Shown in pieces: positions 8,410 to 20,614 of a stretch of 64,000 nt of DNA (position 1 is the stretch's first letter; each line of letters starts with the position of its first letter). The stretch lies in NCBI GenBank assembly GCA_016705545.1, contig JADIYA010000001.1:372001-436000 (forward strand). The letters are read 5' to 3'. The notes under the pieces are model-generated. The model did no database searches, was not told the origin of the DNA, and saw nothing but the letters and a program-made list of their open reading frames with translations. The translations under genes were made by a program, and so were the position numbers. The DNA is from Flavobacteriales bacterium (GTDB lineage Bacteria > Bacteroidota > Bacteroidia > Flavobacteriales_F > PHOS-HE28).

Positions 8410-8538
8410 GGGGGGCAAGGTATCCAGCCCGTGCCCGCGCGCGCATGCGTTTGATCATGCGGCCCTACACGAGCGGCAGCGTGAATGCTTCGAGCGGCGC
8501 TCCATCGCACCCTTGCGCCGATACCTTCGCCGCCGCTC

Positions 8539-9525
8539 ATGCTCCGCATTGAACAGGTCAGCAAGCGCTTCGGCGCCTTCACCGCACTCGATGGCATCAC
8601 CATGGAGGTGCCCGCCGGACAGGTCTTCGGGCTGCTCGGCCCTAATGGCGCTGGCAAGACCACGCTCATCCGCATCATCACGCGAATCACCGGTCCCGAT
8701 GAGGGCCGCGTGCTCCTCAATGGCCACGAGATGGGCCCCGACGATGTGATCCAGCTCGGCTACCTGCCGGAGGAGCGCGGCCTGTACAAGAAGATGAAGG
8801 TGGGCGAGCAGGCCCTTTACCTCGCGCAGCTCAAAGGACTGAAGAAGGCCGAGGCCCACAAGCGGCTGAAGCAATGGTTCGATCGCTGGGACATGATGGG
8901 TTGGTGGAACAAGAAGGTGGAGGAACTGAGCAAGGGCATGGCCCAGAAGGTGCAGTTCATCACCACCGTGCTGCACGGCCCGAAGCTGCTGATCCTGGAT
9001 GAGCCGTTCAGCGGCTTCGACCCCATCAACGCCGAGCTGATCCGCAGCGAGATCCTGCGCCTGCGCGATGCCGGAGTGACCGTGATGCTCAGCACGCACA
9101 GCATGCCCAGCGTGGAGGAATTGTGCGACCACATCGGTCTCATCGACAAGGCGAAGCTGATGCTGCACGGCAACGTGCGCGAGATCCGCCGGCAATACGC
9201 TGACAACACCTACCGCCTCGAGTACAAGGGCAACAAGGTGTCCCTGGCCAATGCCCTGGCCTTCACCGGCGAATTGCTCGATGCGCAGGACAATGGGGAA
9301 TACAGCCATGCGCGCATTCGCCTGGCCAAGGACGCGAAGCTGAACGACGTGCTGCGGCAACTACTGCCCTCCGTTGAGATCCATGGCGTGCAGGAGGAGG
9401 TGCCGCGCATGCACGACATCTTCATCAAGGTGGTGAGCGCACCGACCAGAGGAAGTAACGGCTGGAATGACGGAATAGAATGGTACGGGCCGGACATGTC
9501 CGGCCCCAACGAACCCGCCCCATGA
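8539..9525 (+). CDS. NatA-like ABC transporter ATPase
   Basis: 328 residues from ATG 8539, the start that places the first beta strand (MLRIEQVSKRFGAFTAL) correctly. Walker A is GPNGAGKT (about 37-44), the signature is LSKGMAQKVQ, Walker B is LLILDEPFSGFDP and the switch His is in LSTHSM. After the ATPase core (about 1-215), a C-terminal extension (KLMLHGNVREIRRQYADNTYRL to DIFIKVV) matches the DUF4162-type tail of NatA-family exporters. The stop overlaps the permease start (ATGA at 9522-9525). The substrate is unknown; in Bacteroidota this pair is usually annotated as Na+ or drug efflux, which cannot be tested here. Confidence 0.85.
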   Translation: MLRIEQVSKRFGAFTALDGITMEVPAGQVFGLLGPNGAGKTTLIRIITRITGPDEGRVLLNGHEMGPDDVIQLGYLPEERGLYKKMKVGEQALYLAQLKGLKKAEAHKRLKQWFDRWDMMGWWNKKVEELSKGMAQKVQFITTVLHGPKLLILDEPFSGFDPINAELIRSEILRLRDAGVTVMLSTHSMPSVEELCDHIGLIDKAKLMLHGNVREIRRQYADNTYRLEYKGNKVSLANALAFTGELLDAQDNGEYSHARIRLAKDAKLNDVLRQLLPSVEIHGVQEEVPRMHDIFIKVVSAPTRGSNGWNDGIEWYGPDMSGPNEPAP

Positions 9526-10853
9526 ACAAGATCCGGCTCATCATCTGGCGCGAGTTCATCACCCGCGTGCGCAAGCCCAGCTTCCTGATCATGACGATCC
9601 TGGGGCCACTGCTGATCGCAGGTGCGGTGCTGGCCATGGCCTGGGTGGGCATGCAGGAGGCCACGGACTACAAGGTGCTCGTGGTGGACCAAGAGGGCCT
9701 CATCAGCCGCAGGCTCGAGGACAACAAGGCGCTACGACTGACCTTCTTCCTGGAAGGCACCGCATGGACTGACAGCGCCTTCAAGGAGAGCCCGTACAAC
9801 ATCCAAGTGCGGCTCTTGGAAGGCAGCATCACCGAGAATCCGCGCGCCGATCTGATCTACAAGAACAAGCCAAGCGAGTTCGCGAAACAGTGGATACGCG
9901 CGGAATTGGAGAAGAGCCTCGAGATCTCGAAGCTGCAGAAAGAAGGCATCGATCAGAGGCCTACGCCCGTGTTCGGAAGCCGCTCGACCTGAAGCTCTAC
10001 GACGTCGAAAGACCTGGGCAAGGGAATCGATGGCCGATGCGAAGGCCGCATCGGCTTCTTCTTCGGATACTTCATGTTCATCTTCATCTTCATGTACGGC
10101 GTGCAGGTGATGCGCGGCGTGATGGAGGAGAAGCAGAACCGCATCGTGGAAGTGCTCATCAGCAGCGTTCGGCCTTTCCAGCTCATGATGGGCAAGATCG
10201 TGGGCGTGGCCATGGTCGGCTTCACGCAGTTCATGCTATGGATCGGTATCACCGCACTGATGCTCGCGATCGGCCTGGCCGTGCTGGCCTCCTCGAAATT
10301 CGACCCCAGCCGTGCTGGCTGAGAGCGGCATGACCACCCAAGTGCAGCAGCAGCTGATTGCGGCACAGGCGCAGACCGCGGCATCGCCAGTGGATGCCGA
10401 TAAGGTCGAGGAGTTCATCGCCCAAGCGAATGTCCTGCTGCTGCTCGCCGTGTTCGCCTTCTTCTTCGTGGGCGGCTACCTGCTCTATGCCAGCTTGCTC
10501 GCCGCCATCGGCAGCGCGGTGGATAGCGAGACCGATACCCAGCAGTTCATGTTCCCGGTCACCATCCCCATGATCGTGGCCATCTTCATCGCGCAGCTTG
10601 CTGTGGTGAACAGCGAAAGCCCAGCTGTTCTCTGGGGAAGCCTGATCCCGCTCACGGCCCGATCGTGATGATGGTGCGCGTGGTGATGGGCAGCGCACCG
10701 ATGTGGCAATTGCTGCTGAGCATGGTCCTGCTGGTGTTGACCTTCATCGGCAGCGTGTGGCTGGCGGGGCGCATCTACCGCACCGGCATCCTCATGTACG
10801 GCAAGAAGGTGAGTTGGAAGGAATTGGGGCGTTGGCTGACCTACAAGGGTTAG
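9522..10853 (+). pseudogene. NatB-like ABC-2 permease, frame broken at several sites
   Basis: The start MNKIRLIIWREFITRVRKP and the first membrane segment (FLIMTILGPLLIAGAVLAM) are intact from ATG 9522 to about 9960. The expected protein then continues in other frames: GYFMFIFIFMYGVQVMRGVMEE and the EVLISSVRPFQLMMGKI block (about 10060-10315), VLLLLAVFAFFFVGGYLLY to AVVNSESPA (10320-10640), and the last membrane segment with the end GKKVSWKELGRWLTYKG (10665-10853). About four frame changes are needed, near 9960, 10020-10060, 10315 and 10650. The pieces are in order and every conserved block is present, so sequencing indels are more likely than decay. It partners the NatA-like ATPase. Confidence 0.7.
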
Positions 10854-10908
10854 TCATGAATCGTTGGTTGGCAACTGCAGCGTCGACCCTCAGGGTCGAC
10901 CATGATCA

Positions 10909-11815
10909 ATGAATGCCATTGTAGATCTAGGCACCAATACCTTCAACCTTCTGCTCTATCAGCAGAGCGAAGCCGGCCTGCGCATCATCCACAGCGCGGA
11001 GCTGCCGGTCTTCCTGGGCACGGGCGGCATTGAGCAGGGTCGGATCACCGATGATGCCTTCGAGCGCGGCATGCAGGGCTTCGGATGCACAAGGAGAGCG
11101 CACTATCGCATGGTGCGGGCAGCATCCGCGGCTTCGGCACCAGCATGCTGCGGAACGCGTGCAATGGCGAGGACTTCGTGCGCAGAGCGAAGCAGGAGCT
11201 CGGCATCGCCATCCGCATCATCCCTGGCGAGCAGGAGGCGGAACTGATCCTGGCGGGTGTGCGCCAAGCCGTCGCCTTCGGTCCGCAGCCTACCTTGGTG
11301 ATGGACATCGGTGGCGGCAGCACGGAGTTCATCCTGGCCACCAACAAGGCGCTGATGTGGAAGCGCAGCTTCGAGCTCGGCGTGACGCGATTGCGTGAGC
11401 GCATCCCGATAAGCGATCCGATCACTGTGGAAGAGGAAGCCCGCATCGCTGCGCACCTCGACGATCAGCTCGAAGGCCTCTACGCCGTTGTGGAGCGGCA
11501 GGAACCGCATGTGCTCGTGGGCAGCGCCGGAAGCTTCGATTCCCTGGCGCGCATCATCAGCGCGGAGCGTGGCGAAGCACTCGCATCGGATACTGTCACG
11601 CTCAACTTCTCAGCGCTCGAATTCGACGCCTTGAAAGACCGGTTGCTACGCATGGACCGCGCTCAGCGCTGAGTGCCCGGCCTGCCCGAGCACCGCGTGG
11701 ACACTCCCCTACGCGCTCATACTGGATCGATCGCGTGCTGCTGGCGGGAGGAATTCGCGAGCTGGCTTGGAGCAAGTATGCGTTGAAGGAAGGCGCGGCG
11801 GCGATGATGTTCTAA
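10909..11815 (+). pseudogene. GppA/Ppx exopolyphosphatase-family protein, frame broken
   Basis: The N terminus NAIVDLGTNTFNLLLY carries the first ATPase-fold motif of the GppA/Ppx family. After a break near 11080 the frame resumes with GFGTSMLRNACNG, EQEAEL, the second phosphate-binding motif MDIGGGSTEFIL and GSAGSFDSLARI. Further breaks lie near 11672-11735, after which WIDRVLLAGGIRELAWSKYALKEGAAAMMF ends at the TAA 11813-11815, the usual end of the Bacteroidota protein. All motifs survive in order, so the breaks may be artefacts. The family hydrolyses polyphosphate or pppGpp. The last bases overlap the stop codon of the convergent metalloprotease gene. Confidence 0.7.
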
Positions 11816-14794
11816 GGCAATTGCTGCACCCGCACATTCGTCGGCGTGCTCCCGCCCACCGTGGTCAGGATCGGATCACGGTCGTTGCCATTGCCCACAT
11901 ACTTGATCGCACCGTCCATGTTCACATCCAGCGGGCTGTACACATTGCTCACCGTGCTGGTGGGCGTGCTGCCGCCGATGGCCACGAGGATGGATCACGG
12001 TCGTTGTTGCTGCCTACATAGCGCACGGTGCCATCGGCTACGACCTCGCCGCACCACATGGCCATTCTCGCGCCAACCGGCTTCTGCGCATTGGTCCCAA
12101 AGGTTGCGGTCGCGGGATTGGTGAAGTCGACTGCAACGGGCACCGATGAAAGCGGGATCCCCGCACCCGTCATCACGCCCAAGTGATTGCGGTGACGGAT
12201 GGCGATAGCATAGTTACCGGGTGCCGCGTCGAACGCAACAGGCGAGCTTCCATCCATGCCCACCACATCACCATCGCGCTGAATCAATCCTGTGCGCGTG
12301 GCGAGCACAGCGTAGGGGCGAAGAGGGTTGTCGCAATTCCACCAGCACCCAATCGATGATCGCGTTGTTCCCGGTCCGGGGTGCGACCCCGTTGGAGATC
12401 GCCGTTCCCGTGCCGCCCGCCACCATGGGGAAAGCCAGGGCGGTATAAGGCTCGAGACCCGGTATGAGGCTCGCGCTGCGCAAGGCGTCGCTCATCAGTT
12501 GGTTCGCCTGCACGTAGGGCCCATCGAGGAAGACCTTCGGAGCAACGGTGATGCGCGGCGCGCACGGTGTGCCCGACGAGTAGAGTTGCAGCACCTCCCC
12601 TGCCGTGAGTTCGCGACGGTGGAAGGTGAGATCGTCCAAGGAACCGTTCAGATGGAAATTCGGCAGGAAGAATCCACCGATGTACAAGGTGCGGTTGAGG
12701 TCCGTGAGACCACCCGCGTGCTGCTCGTTGTCGAACAAGCTGCCGTTCTTGTAGATCTTCATGGTGTTGGACACCGCGCTGGAAGTGACCACGTAGTGCT
12801 CCCATTCGCCATTGAGCGGGTAGCCCGTGTAGTAGCATTTTCCGGTGCCATCGTAGGTGCCGAAGGTCCACGCGAAGTCATTGGAGCCGGTGTGGAAATA
12901 GTGCGGGCTCACCAGCAGGCGGTCGCTGGCGATATCCGGCCAGGCCCAGACGATGAGGTTGCCTTTGCTCTCCACGGCCTTCACCCAGAAGCTGATGCTG
13001 ATCTCGTTGCTGATGGCCCAGGTGTTCAGGTCCGTCACCGCGATGCGATCGTCCACGCCATCGAACGCGTAGGCCGCATTCGGCAAGCCGTAGCGATCAG
13101 CTGTGGGCATCGGTCCATCCAAGGTGCCGTTGTGACCATTGCCCGATGCATCGTTCGGCGAATTGTTGAACGGATAGCACGCCACCAATCCATCGCTCAA
13201 GCTGTTCCCCGCTGTGGTGAACCCGGCGGCAGGTGCGTATTCGGAGGCAATGCCGGAGCAATTGGTCTTCACTTGAAGGTGTAATTCGTCCAGGCGGATA
13301 GCCCGGACAACGGATACGACGTTCCCGAGATCGCGAGCACGGTGTTCCATGTCGGCGCACCCACTGGCTTCCATTGGAGATCGTAGGAGACCGCACCGGT
13401 CGCCGGCATCCAATTCAGTACCGCAGTGGTCGCGGTGATGCTGGTCGCGTTCGATCCGAATACGGTGCCGCAGGGCACGCTCGCGCAGGTGATCAGGCAT
13501 GGCGCTGTCGCAACCGAGTTGGTGATCACCGCCAGCGGTTGCGGACCGAAGCCGTTGTTGAAGTTGATGCCCACGGCGTTCAGGTGGCAATAGCTCATGA
13601 TGGTGCCACCGCTCGGCGGAATGGGCCCCGTGGCGCAGGTCCCGCCCTCCGGGTAACCGGCAGTGGGCCCACAACCATCGATCGCGTGTTGTTGCCGTTC
13701 CAAACGCAGGCATGCGTGTGATTGGATCCCAGCAAATGGCCTTGCTCATGGGCCACCACGAACACGCTCGACGAATAGGTGGGCACGTTCTGGAAGGTGG
13801 TGGTGATGTTGCTGTAGCACATCGAATTGTCATTGTCGATGTTGCACAGCCCGGCGAGGCTGGCCGCGCGTCCGCCGCCACCGGTAAGGCCGACCAGGTG
13901 CGCGAGATCGCCGTTGAAGGAGTTGCGCGTGTTCTGGAAGCAGGTGAGCTGTTCCAGCTGCGTGGTGCCGACACACGGACTGGGCACATCCCACACGTAC
14001 ACTTCGTTAAGCACCACACTGATGCCGCCATTGGTGTACAACGCGGCGCTCTGATTGAAGAGCGCGGTGATGAAGTTCACGGTGTTCACCACGCTGCCCT
14101 TGGCCAAGAAGACATCGTGGTTCACCTCCCAGTAGAAGCGCACGCACTTCAGCGAGCGATCACCACCGCCCTCCTGTATCCCGTCCTCTTCATCCGGAGC
14201 AGCTCCTTCCGGTGTATCGCACACGAAGGGCTGTGGCGGCAGATCCTTCGTAGCGTAATAGACGTGCGCATCCCTTCCCTCCATCGGCCCTAGGACATGA
14301 TCGCCGTGGCCATCGCTTACGATGCCCATCACCTGGCCGGGAAAGATGCTGATCGCTGCGAGCGTGTTCGGATCATCGTTCACGATGCCCACGTAGTACA
14401 AGCCGGGCGGCGCCTCGATCGGTCGTCCGGTGCTGGCGAGAATCACCTGGAACTCATCCGTCATCCGGTCGGAGACCACAAGGCGCAAATGCACATCACC
14501 CTGTCGGGCGGGCACGATCAGCTCAAGCGTGCGCGGACTTGTTCGCAGGAGTTCCTCCAAGACGCGATCGTTCGTGGAGAACATGGACGCACTTGGGAAT
14601 GCCCGTGCTGTGCGCGCATCAACCGAAATGATGGAGAAAGGTCGGACCACTCCAGCGATACTGGTCCGGGGTTCCGCGGCGACCCGCGCGGCCACACCTC
14701 GCGGGCTGGTGCCTTGCGCCCATCCCGCGGCAGCGAGCAGGATGCACAACATCAGCACGAAATCGCGATGGATCGAGGGCTTATATGGATGCAT
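11812..14794 (-). pseudogene. Secreted zinc metalloprotease with LamG and NDRDP module, four frame breaks
   Basis: The start MHPYKPSIHRDFVLMLCILLAAAGWAQG is a signal peptide. A propeptide region is followed by a reprolysin-like (M12) domain with zinc motif HEQGHLLGSNHTH (13.73-13.77 kb) and Met-turn GGTIMSYCH (13.6 kb). Then come an Fn3-like domain (13.3-13.5 kb), a LamG/concanavalin-like domain (12.6-13.2 kb, GLVACYPFNNSPNDASGNGHNG), and a C-terminal module with DALR, NAIIDWVLVELR, RDGDVV, RHRNHLGVM and twin YVGxxNDRDP repeats, ending VQQLP. Frame breaks fall near 13690, 13273, 12315 and 11995; at the last, CC stands where the paralogues have CCC. It is the third gene of a co-oriented set with two paralogue-tailed neighbours. 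Host-protein or matrix degradation is plausible but inferred. Confidence 0.75.
11835..12006 (-). repeat. NDRDP twin-repeat DNA block, copy 1
   Basis: This block encodes the last ~58 residues of the metalloprotease and is similar in DNA to 14951-15130 and 16342-16522, with more differences than those two show between themselves. Confidence 0.7.
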
Positions 14795-14933
14795 GGCGGT
14801 TTATCCGCGCTGCTGGCGACCTACCTGCGCCCCGCGGAACAACGGAAAGACGGCGCTGACAACCATTAGTTGTCCGTATTGCTATTGAATACGCACTCTT
14901 GGCCTGCCTGAGAATTCCCGATCACGAGGGGAA

Positions 14934-16328
14934 TCACGGCAGCTGCTGCACCCGTGTATTCGTCGGCGTGCTTCCGCCCACCGTGGTCAGGATCGGATCG
15001 CGATCGTTGTTCGCGCCCACGTACTTGATCACGCCATCCATATTCACATCCAGCGGGCTGTACACGTTGCTTACCGTATTGGTGGGCGTGCTGCCGCCGA
15101 TGGCGATGAGGATGGGGTCGCGGTCGTTGTTGTTGCCTACGTACTGCACGATGCCGTTGCCAGTGGCATCGCCAGCCCAAAGGCATCGCACACCATTCTT
15201 GTACCTGAGCGGGGCCGTACCATATGCCGATGTCGATCCGACGCGGAAGTCGTATGGATCGGAATGCGGGTCGAAGAACAAGGGCTGTGAGAACTGGGAG
15301 ATTGCTCCTAGGTGGTTTCGATGTCTCAAGGCGACGTGGTAGTTGCCGGGAGCAACAGGGAAATTCACATACGGGTCTCCATCCGGATCGATCGGATCGC
15401 CATCCCGTTGAAGAAGCACCGGCTTGGAATACACGACCGTGGTGAGGGTGGTACGCAACTCGACGATCATCCAATCCACGATCGCATCATTGCCTGTAAC
15501 GGTCAATAGACCCGGTGCGATCGGCGTCATCGGTCCAGCACCAATGTATGTGTATCCCATCGCACCATATGGTTCGCTGGAAGGAATGAGGTCTCCGGTA
15601 CGGAGCGCGTCGTTCATCAGCGGTGGTGTTGCCAATGGGCCGTCCAAGGCGGTCCGGATTCGTGCATTCACCCCGCAATCACCAATGCCCAGATTGAGCA
15701 CGAGGAAATCCATGGGTTGCCAGCAATCATAGAACCCATTCGCAGGACATTGGTTTGCACCTTCGCTCATAATGAGGCGATAGGCCCCGTTCGGCAATGG
15801 TGGCAGAACGAAAGTGCTGGGTCCTGCAACGGGCAAAGCACTGATCGCACCGCTAGCCGCGATCTGCCAGGTGACCGTGTTCTGAACGCTATAGGTATAA
15901 GTGCCCGGCAGGGAACATGCCGTCAGGAAGAACTGGAGCCGGATCGACGTGCTACCGGTAGCGCAATCCAATTCACGGTTAATGTTGAGCGACCCTGGCA
16001 GGGAAAGTATGTTCTGCACCAGGATGGTTGTGATGCAACCCATGCCATCGGTTACCGTCCATTCGGAGTAGTTGTTAGTGGGATAATAACCGGCCCAATC
16101 TAGCTGCAGCGTGAACATGGAATTCGAATGACCGGCGACGAAAACGTTGGGTTGGATGCCCCAATCCGATTGTATCGTGTACGGCCCCGTACCGCCGGTG
16201 AATTGCAGGGTGATGGAGCCGGGCTGGACAGAGCAATCGGCGAAATTGAAGATGCCGGATCCGGTCAACGTACACTGCCCATGAACGAAGGCGGAACAGA
16301 ACAGGCCGAAAAGGCAGATGGTCCTCAT
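14934..16328 (-). CDS. Secreted protein with C-terminal NDRDP twin-repeat module
   Basis: 464 residues with a short signal peptide (MRTICLFGLFCSAFVHGQ). Residues about 20-230 hold Ig/SprB-like beta-sandwich sequence (TLQFTGGTGPYTIQ, then EWTVTDGMGCITTI), typical of gliding-type adhesins. Residues about 235-464 form the module shared with both neighbours: LDGPLATPPLMNDALR, NDAIVDWMIVELR, LQRDGDPID, ALRHRNHLGAIS, and two repeats of the form D-x-x-x-x-G-x-x-x-Y-V-G-x-N-N-D-R-D-P-I-L, ending VQQLP. The start overlaps the stop of the upstream gene (ATGA at 16325-16328), so the two are translationally coupled. No classical T9SS sorting domain is present; the shared C-terminal module may take over sorting or anchoring, which is inference. 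Confidence 0.75.
   Translation of the reverse strand: MRTICLFGLFCSAFVHGQCTLTGSGIFNFADCSVQPGSITLQFTGGTGPYTIQSDWGIQPNVFVAGHSNSMFTLQLDWAGYYPTNNYSEWTVTDGMGCITTILVQNILSLPGSLNINRELDCATGSTSIRLQFFLTACSLPGTYTYSVQNTVTWQIAASGAISALPVAGPSTFVLPPLPNGAYRLIMSEGANQCPANGFYDCWQPMDFLVLNLGIGDCGVNARIRTALDGPLATPPLMNDALRTGDLIPSSEPYGAMGYTYIGAGPMTPIAPGLLTVTGNDAIVDWMIVELRTTLTTVVYSKPVLLQRDGDPIDPDGDPYVNFPVAPGNYHVALRHRNHLGAISQFSQPLFFDPHSDPYDFRVGSTSAYGTAPLRYKNGVRCLWAGDATGNGIVQYVGNNNDRDPILIAIGGSTPTNTVSNVYSPLDVNMDGVIKYVGANNDRDPILTTVGGSTPTNTRVQQLP
14951..15130 (-). repeat. NDRDP twin-repeat DNA block, copy 2
   Basis: The base sequence is nearly identical to 16342-16522 over about 170 bases, far more alike than the rest of the two genes. 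This points to recent duplication or gene conversion. Confidence 0.8.
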
Positions 16329-19101
16329 GGAAGCTGCGCTGTCCGCGTATTCGTCGGCGTGCTTCCGCCCACCGTGGTCAGTATCGGGTCGCGATCGTTG
16401 TTCGCGCCTACGTACTTGATCACGCCATCCATATTCACATCCAGCGGGCTGTACACGTTGCTTACCGTATTGGTGGGCGTGCTGCCACCGATGGCGATGA
16501 GGATGGGGTCGCGGTCGTTGCCATTGCCCACGTATTTCGCAGTGCCATCGAAGCCGGTGTCACCAGGCCACAGCGTCACGGTACCGCCGACATTATTCTG
16601 CGCGTTGGTGCCATAAGTCGCCGTGCCCGTGCTTGTGAAATTCAATGCGGTCGTGGTCGTAGTCAGCGTAACAGGCGCCAGGGACATCACTCCCAGATGA
16701 TTCCGGTGCCGCAGGGCGATCCTGTACGATCCGCCCGGAGCCACGAGGAATGCCACGGGCGAGGCTCCATTCGGAGCAACCACATCGCCATCGCGCTGCA
16801 GCAAGGCCGATCGGCTGGCCACCACCGCGCCTGCACCACCGGACTGTCGCAATTCCACCACCACCCAATCCACGATGGCATCGTTGCCAGTGATTTGAAG
16901 CACGCCCGGCAGCACGAGCTCATCGCCGCCCGTCCCGGTATGCGTGTAACCCAACGCCGTGTAGGGCTCCATCAAGGGCACTCGGCCTTGCACGCGCAGG
17001 GCATCGCTCAGTGGGGGCGTACCGGCCGTGTACGCGCCGCCGAGGTACACGCGCGGGCTCACGAGAACCGGTGGCGAAGGAACCGTGAGCACGCTGGGGT
17101 CGGTAATCACCGGCGCATTGAAGTCGAAGTAGATGTTCGCGCGGTTGCTGATCTGCGCGCCCGCTGCCAGCGGAAGCACGGGCCTGATCCGGAAAGACAC
17201 GAAGCCATGGCTTCCGGGTTCGTTGATGGCGGAATGCGGCAGCCCGATGTTCACGAATTGGAAGCGCAGGGTCCGCGCACCCCTCAATGTCCACGTGAAG
17301 CTGTGCGAGGCCGCGCCGATGACCAAGGTGGCCGGGTCGAGATTCGTTGGCAGCGTATCGGTGATCACCACGGTGAACGCCGTATCCGTGCCGGTGTTCT
17401 GAAAGCGGATCACGTAATCGATCCAGCTGTCCTGCGTCGGATCGTAGTGCGTGCGGCTTCCGGAGCTGGTCAACGCCACCTTGTCGTTCGGATCATAGCT
17501 GCCGGTGACCACGGTGGCGCAGATGGCTTGGTTGTTCCCGAGCGCGCCATCCGTGACCGTGGTGGCTAGGGCGGCGGTGGTGGCCAGTGAGGTTCCTAGC
17601 AGGCCCACATCGTTCGGAACCTGCGTGGTGATGTTGATGGAGCGCGATTCAAAGGGGGCCAATGCGGCTTGTGTCCACGTCAAGGTGCCGGCAGCAGCGG
17701 ATGTTGGAGCGGGATTCGCCGATGTGAAGGACAACGAAGGATCGAGCTGAACGGTGATCGTGATGCTCCCCGTAGTCGCAGGCGTGAGATTCCGGACCTG
17801 CACGGCGTACTGCATAGGAAAGCCCGGTCGCGCCGGACCGCTCGAGATGCTGATGTCCGCATCCATGGCCACCAACGATGTGCACGGCACATTCACGACC
17901 ACGGGCGTTATCACCGCGGGCACCGTGAATGGGATCGGCGATGCCGAGCAGTTCTGCCCGATCTGCGCGTGCTCCTCGTTGATGGTGTAGTTGCCCGCAG
18001 GCAGCTGCAGGTTGTAAGCGCCCGTGCTGGTCGTGTTCACGAAATGGGGTCCTGGCAACACTTTCAGCACCACGCCTGGCACGCCGGGCTCACCGCCCTG
18101 CAAGGTGCAATTGAGGTTCGTATCGATGAAGACCGAGCCCTGCGCTTGGCCGCAGGATTCGCCCGTGCTGGGCACCACCACGGTGATCGAATCGCGGCAG
18201 GTGTAATTGAAGCCGGAGATGCCGAAGTTGATCGGTGTGCCAAGAGGCAGCCCGGTGACGACCAATCGGTATGTCCCCGAGCAACACCCGTGAACGCTCC
18301 TGTCACTGTGGGCATCTGCCAGTCGTCGAAGCTGTACGAGTTCAGCACGGAGCCAGCACCGTTCTTCAAGTGAACGAAGATGCCTTGCGGGATCACTCCA
18401 TTCGTAAGCGCGTAGTCGATGCGCCCGGTGGATCCGTTGCTGCACGAGGGCAGCACTTGCAACGTGGTGAGTGTTGGCAGCACCGTGGGACTTCCGATGG
18501 GGAGCCCCTCCCAATCCTGTGGGCACGTTGTTGCTGCCGATGGCGCCACCGCCCAAGCCGTTACCTCGCAGAACGTGGTGCTGACCGGCAGCGCTGCCGA
18601 ATAGTGGGTTGATCCGCTGATAAAGCCACCCGTTCCCGCATTCGGGTTGACAGCGGTTTGATGATTGATGCCACCGCCCACGCTCTCTCCGTAGATCGTG
18701 TAACTGATCACAGGAGAGGCGCCTTGCACATAAGGATAGTGTGCGAGGTCCGCTATCCAAGCCGAAACCAGGCCAGGCACTGTCTGGGTGGCCTCGGCCG
18801 TGGCGGAGAGCGCGTCGGTGACCACCACCTTGTAGTTCGTGAACTCCGGCAGGTTCTGCAAAGAGCCGGTGCAACCCATGCACACGGGCACCCAATTGCC
18901 GAGATCCTGTCGGTACCAGTTGTAGGTGAACGGCGCGGAACCGCCCCTGCACGTCGGCGTAGAGGAACCCGTGGGCTGGCTGCAGTACGCGCCCTCGCCA
19001 ACCCAGAGGCTCACCGAGATAGCGAAGGTGCCCGAAGTGCACAAACCGAGAGCCGCCAGCAATGCGGCGCAGCGGTCCGGCGCAGAAGGAAACAGGCGCA
19101 T
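16325..19101 (-). pseudogene. Large secreted DUF7619-type protein with NDRDP module, one frame break
   Basis: The start MRLFPSAPDRCAALLAALGL (ATG 19101) is a signal peptide. Part one has Ig/PKD-like sequence (APFTYNWYRQDLGNWVPVC). A single break near 18278, in a run of four C on the plus strand, leads into GTYRLVVTGLPLG. A SdrD/Cna-B-like segment follows (GSVFIDTNLNCTLQGGEPGVPG), then a DUF11-like domain and a DUF7619-like domain (SYDPNDK, WIDYVIRFQNTGTDTAF, NRANIYFDFNAPVITDP). The end is the same module as in the two downstream genes (DALR, NDAIVDWVVVELR, LQRDGDVV, RHRNHLGVM, two YVGxxNDRDPIL repeats, ending TAQLP). It is the first of three co-oriented genes. Probably a cell-surface adhesin. 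Confidence 0.75.
16342..16522 (-). repeat. NDRDP twin-repeat DNA block, copy 3
   Basis: This block encodes the final twin repeat of the upstream paralogue and is nearly identical in DNA to 14951-15130. Confidence 0.8.
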
Positions 19102-19268
19102 TGCTTGGTTAGTCGACAACTGGGGTCCTCTGCCCCAGCCGCACCCCTTAGTGACGCAAGATCGGCAACAGGTTGCTAAGTGGCCGAGGTTGAGCCGTTC
19201 TTCGCGCATCTTTGCCGCCACCCCATGGGCATCCCGCGCTGCGGGAGCGGAATGGGGTATTCATCCCC

Positions 19269-20444
<1,176 letters not shown>

Positions 20445-20614
20445 GCATCAGGCGTTTCAGCCGTTGGCCGAATGGGCCCGCCCGTTGGCCGAATGCACAG
20501 TACGCTGGGGATAGAAGCCTGCGTTGGCAAGGCAACTTGACCCCTTCCGGGGCGTCTATTTGTACGGAACCACCTGCCACTCGGGGCCTTACCACCCCCA
20601 AAAACCTGCTTGCC

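Noticed and set aside
9522..14794. Programmed frameshifting as the cause of the broken frames
   Set aside because: The breaks occur at many different sequences, several per gene and in unrelated genes, without slippery heptamers or consistent structures.
20461..20495. 14-base direct repeat CCGTTGGCCGAATG
   Set aside because: Only two copies, 21 bases apart, with no flanking structure; not enough to call an attachment or binding site.
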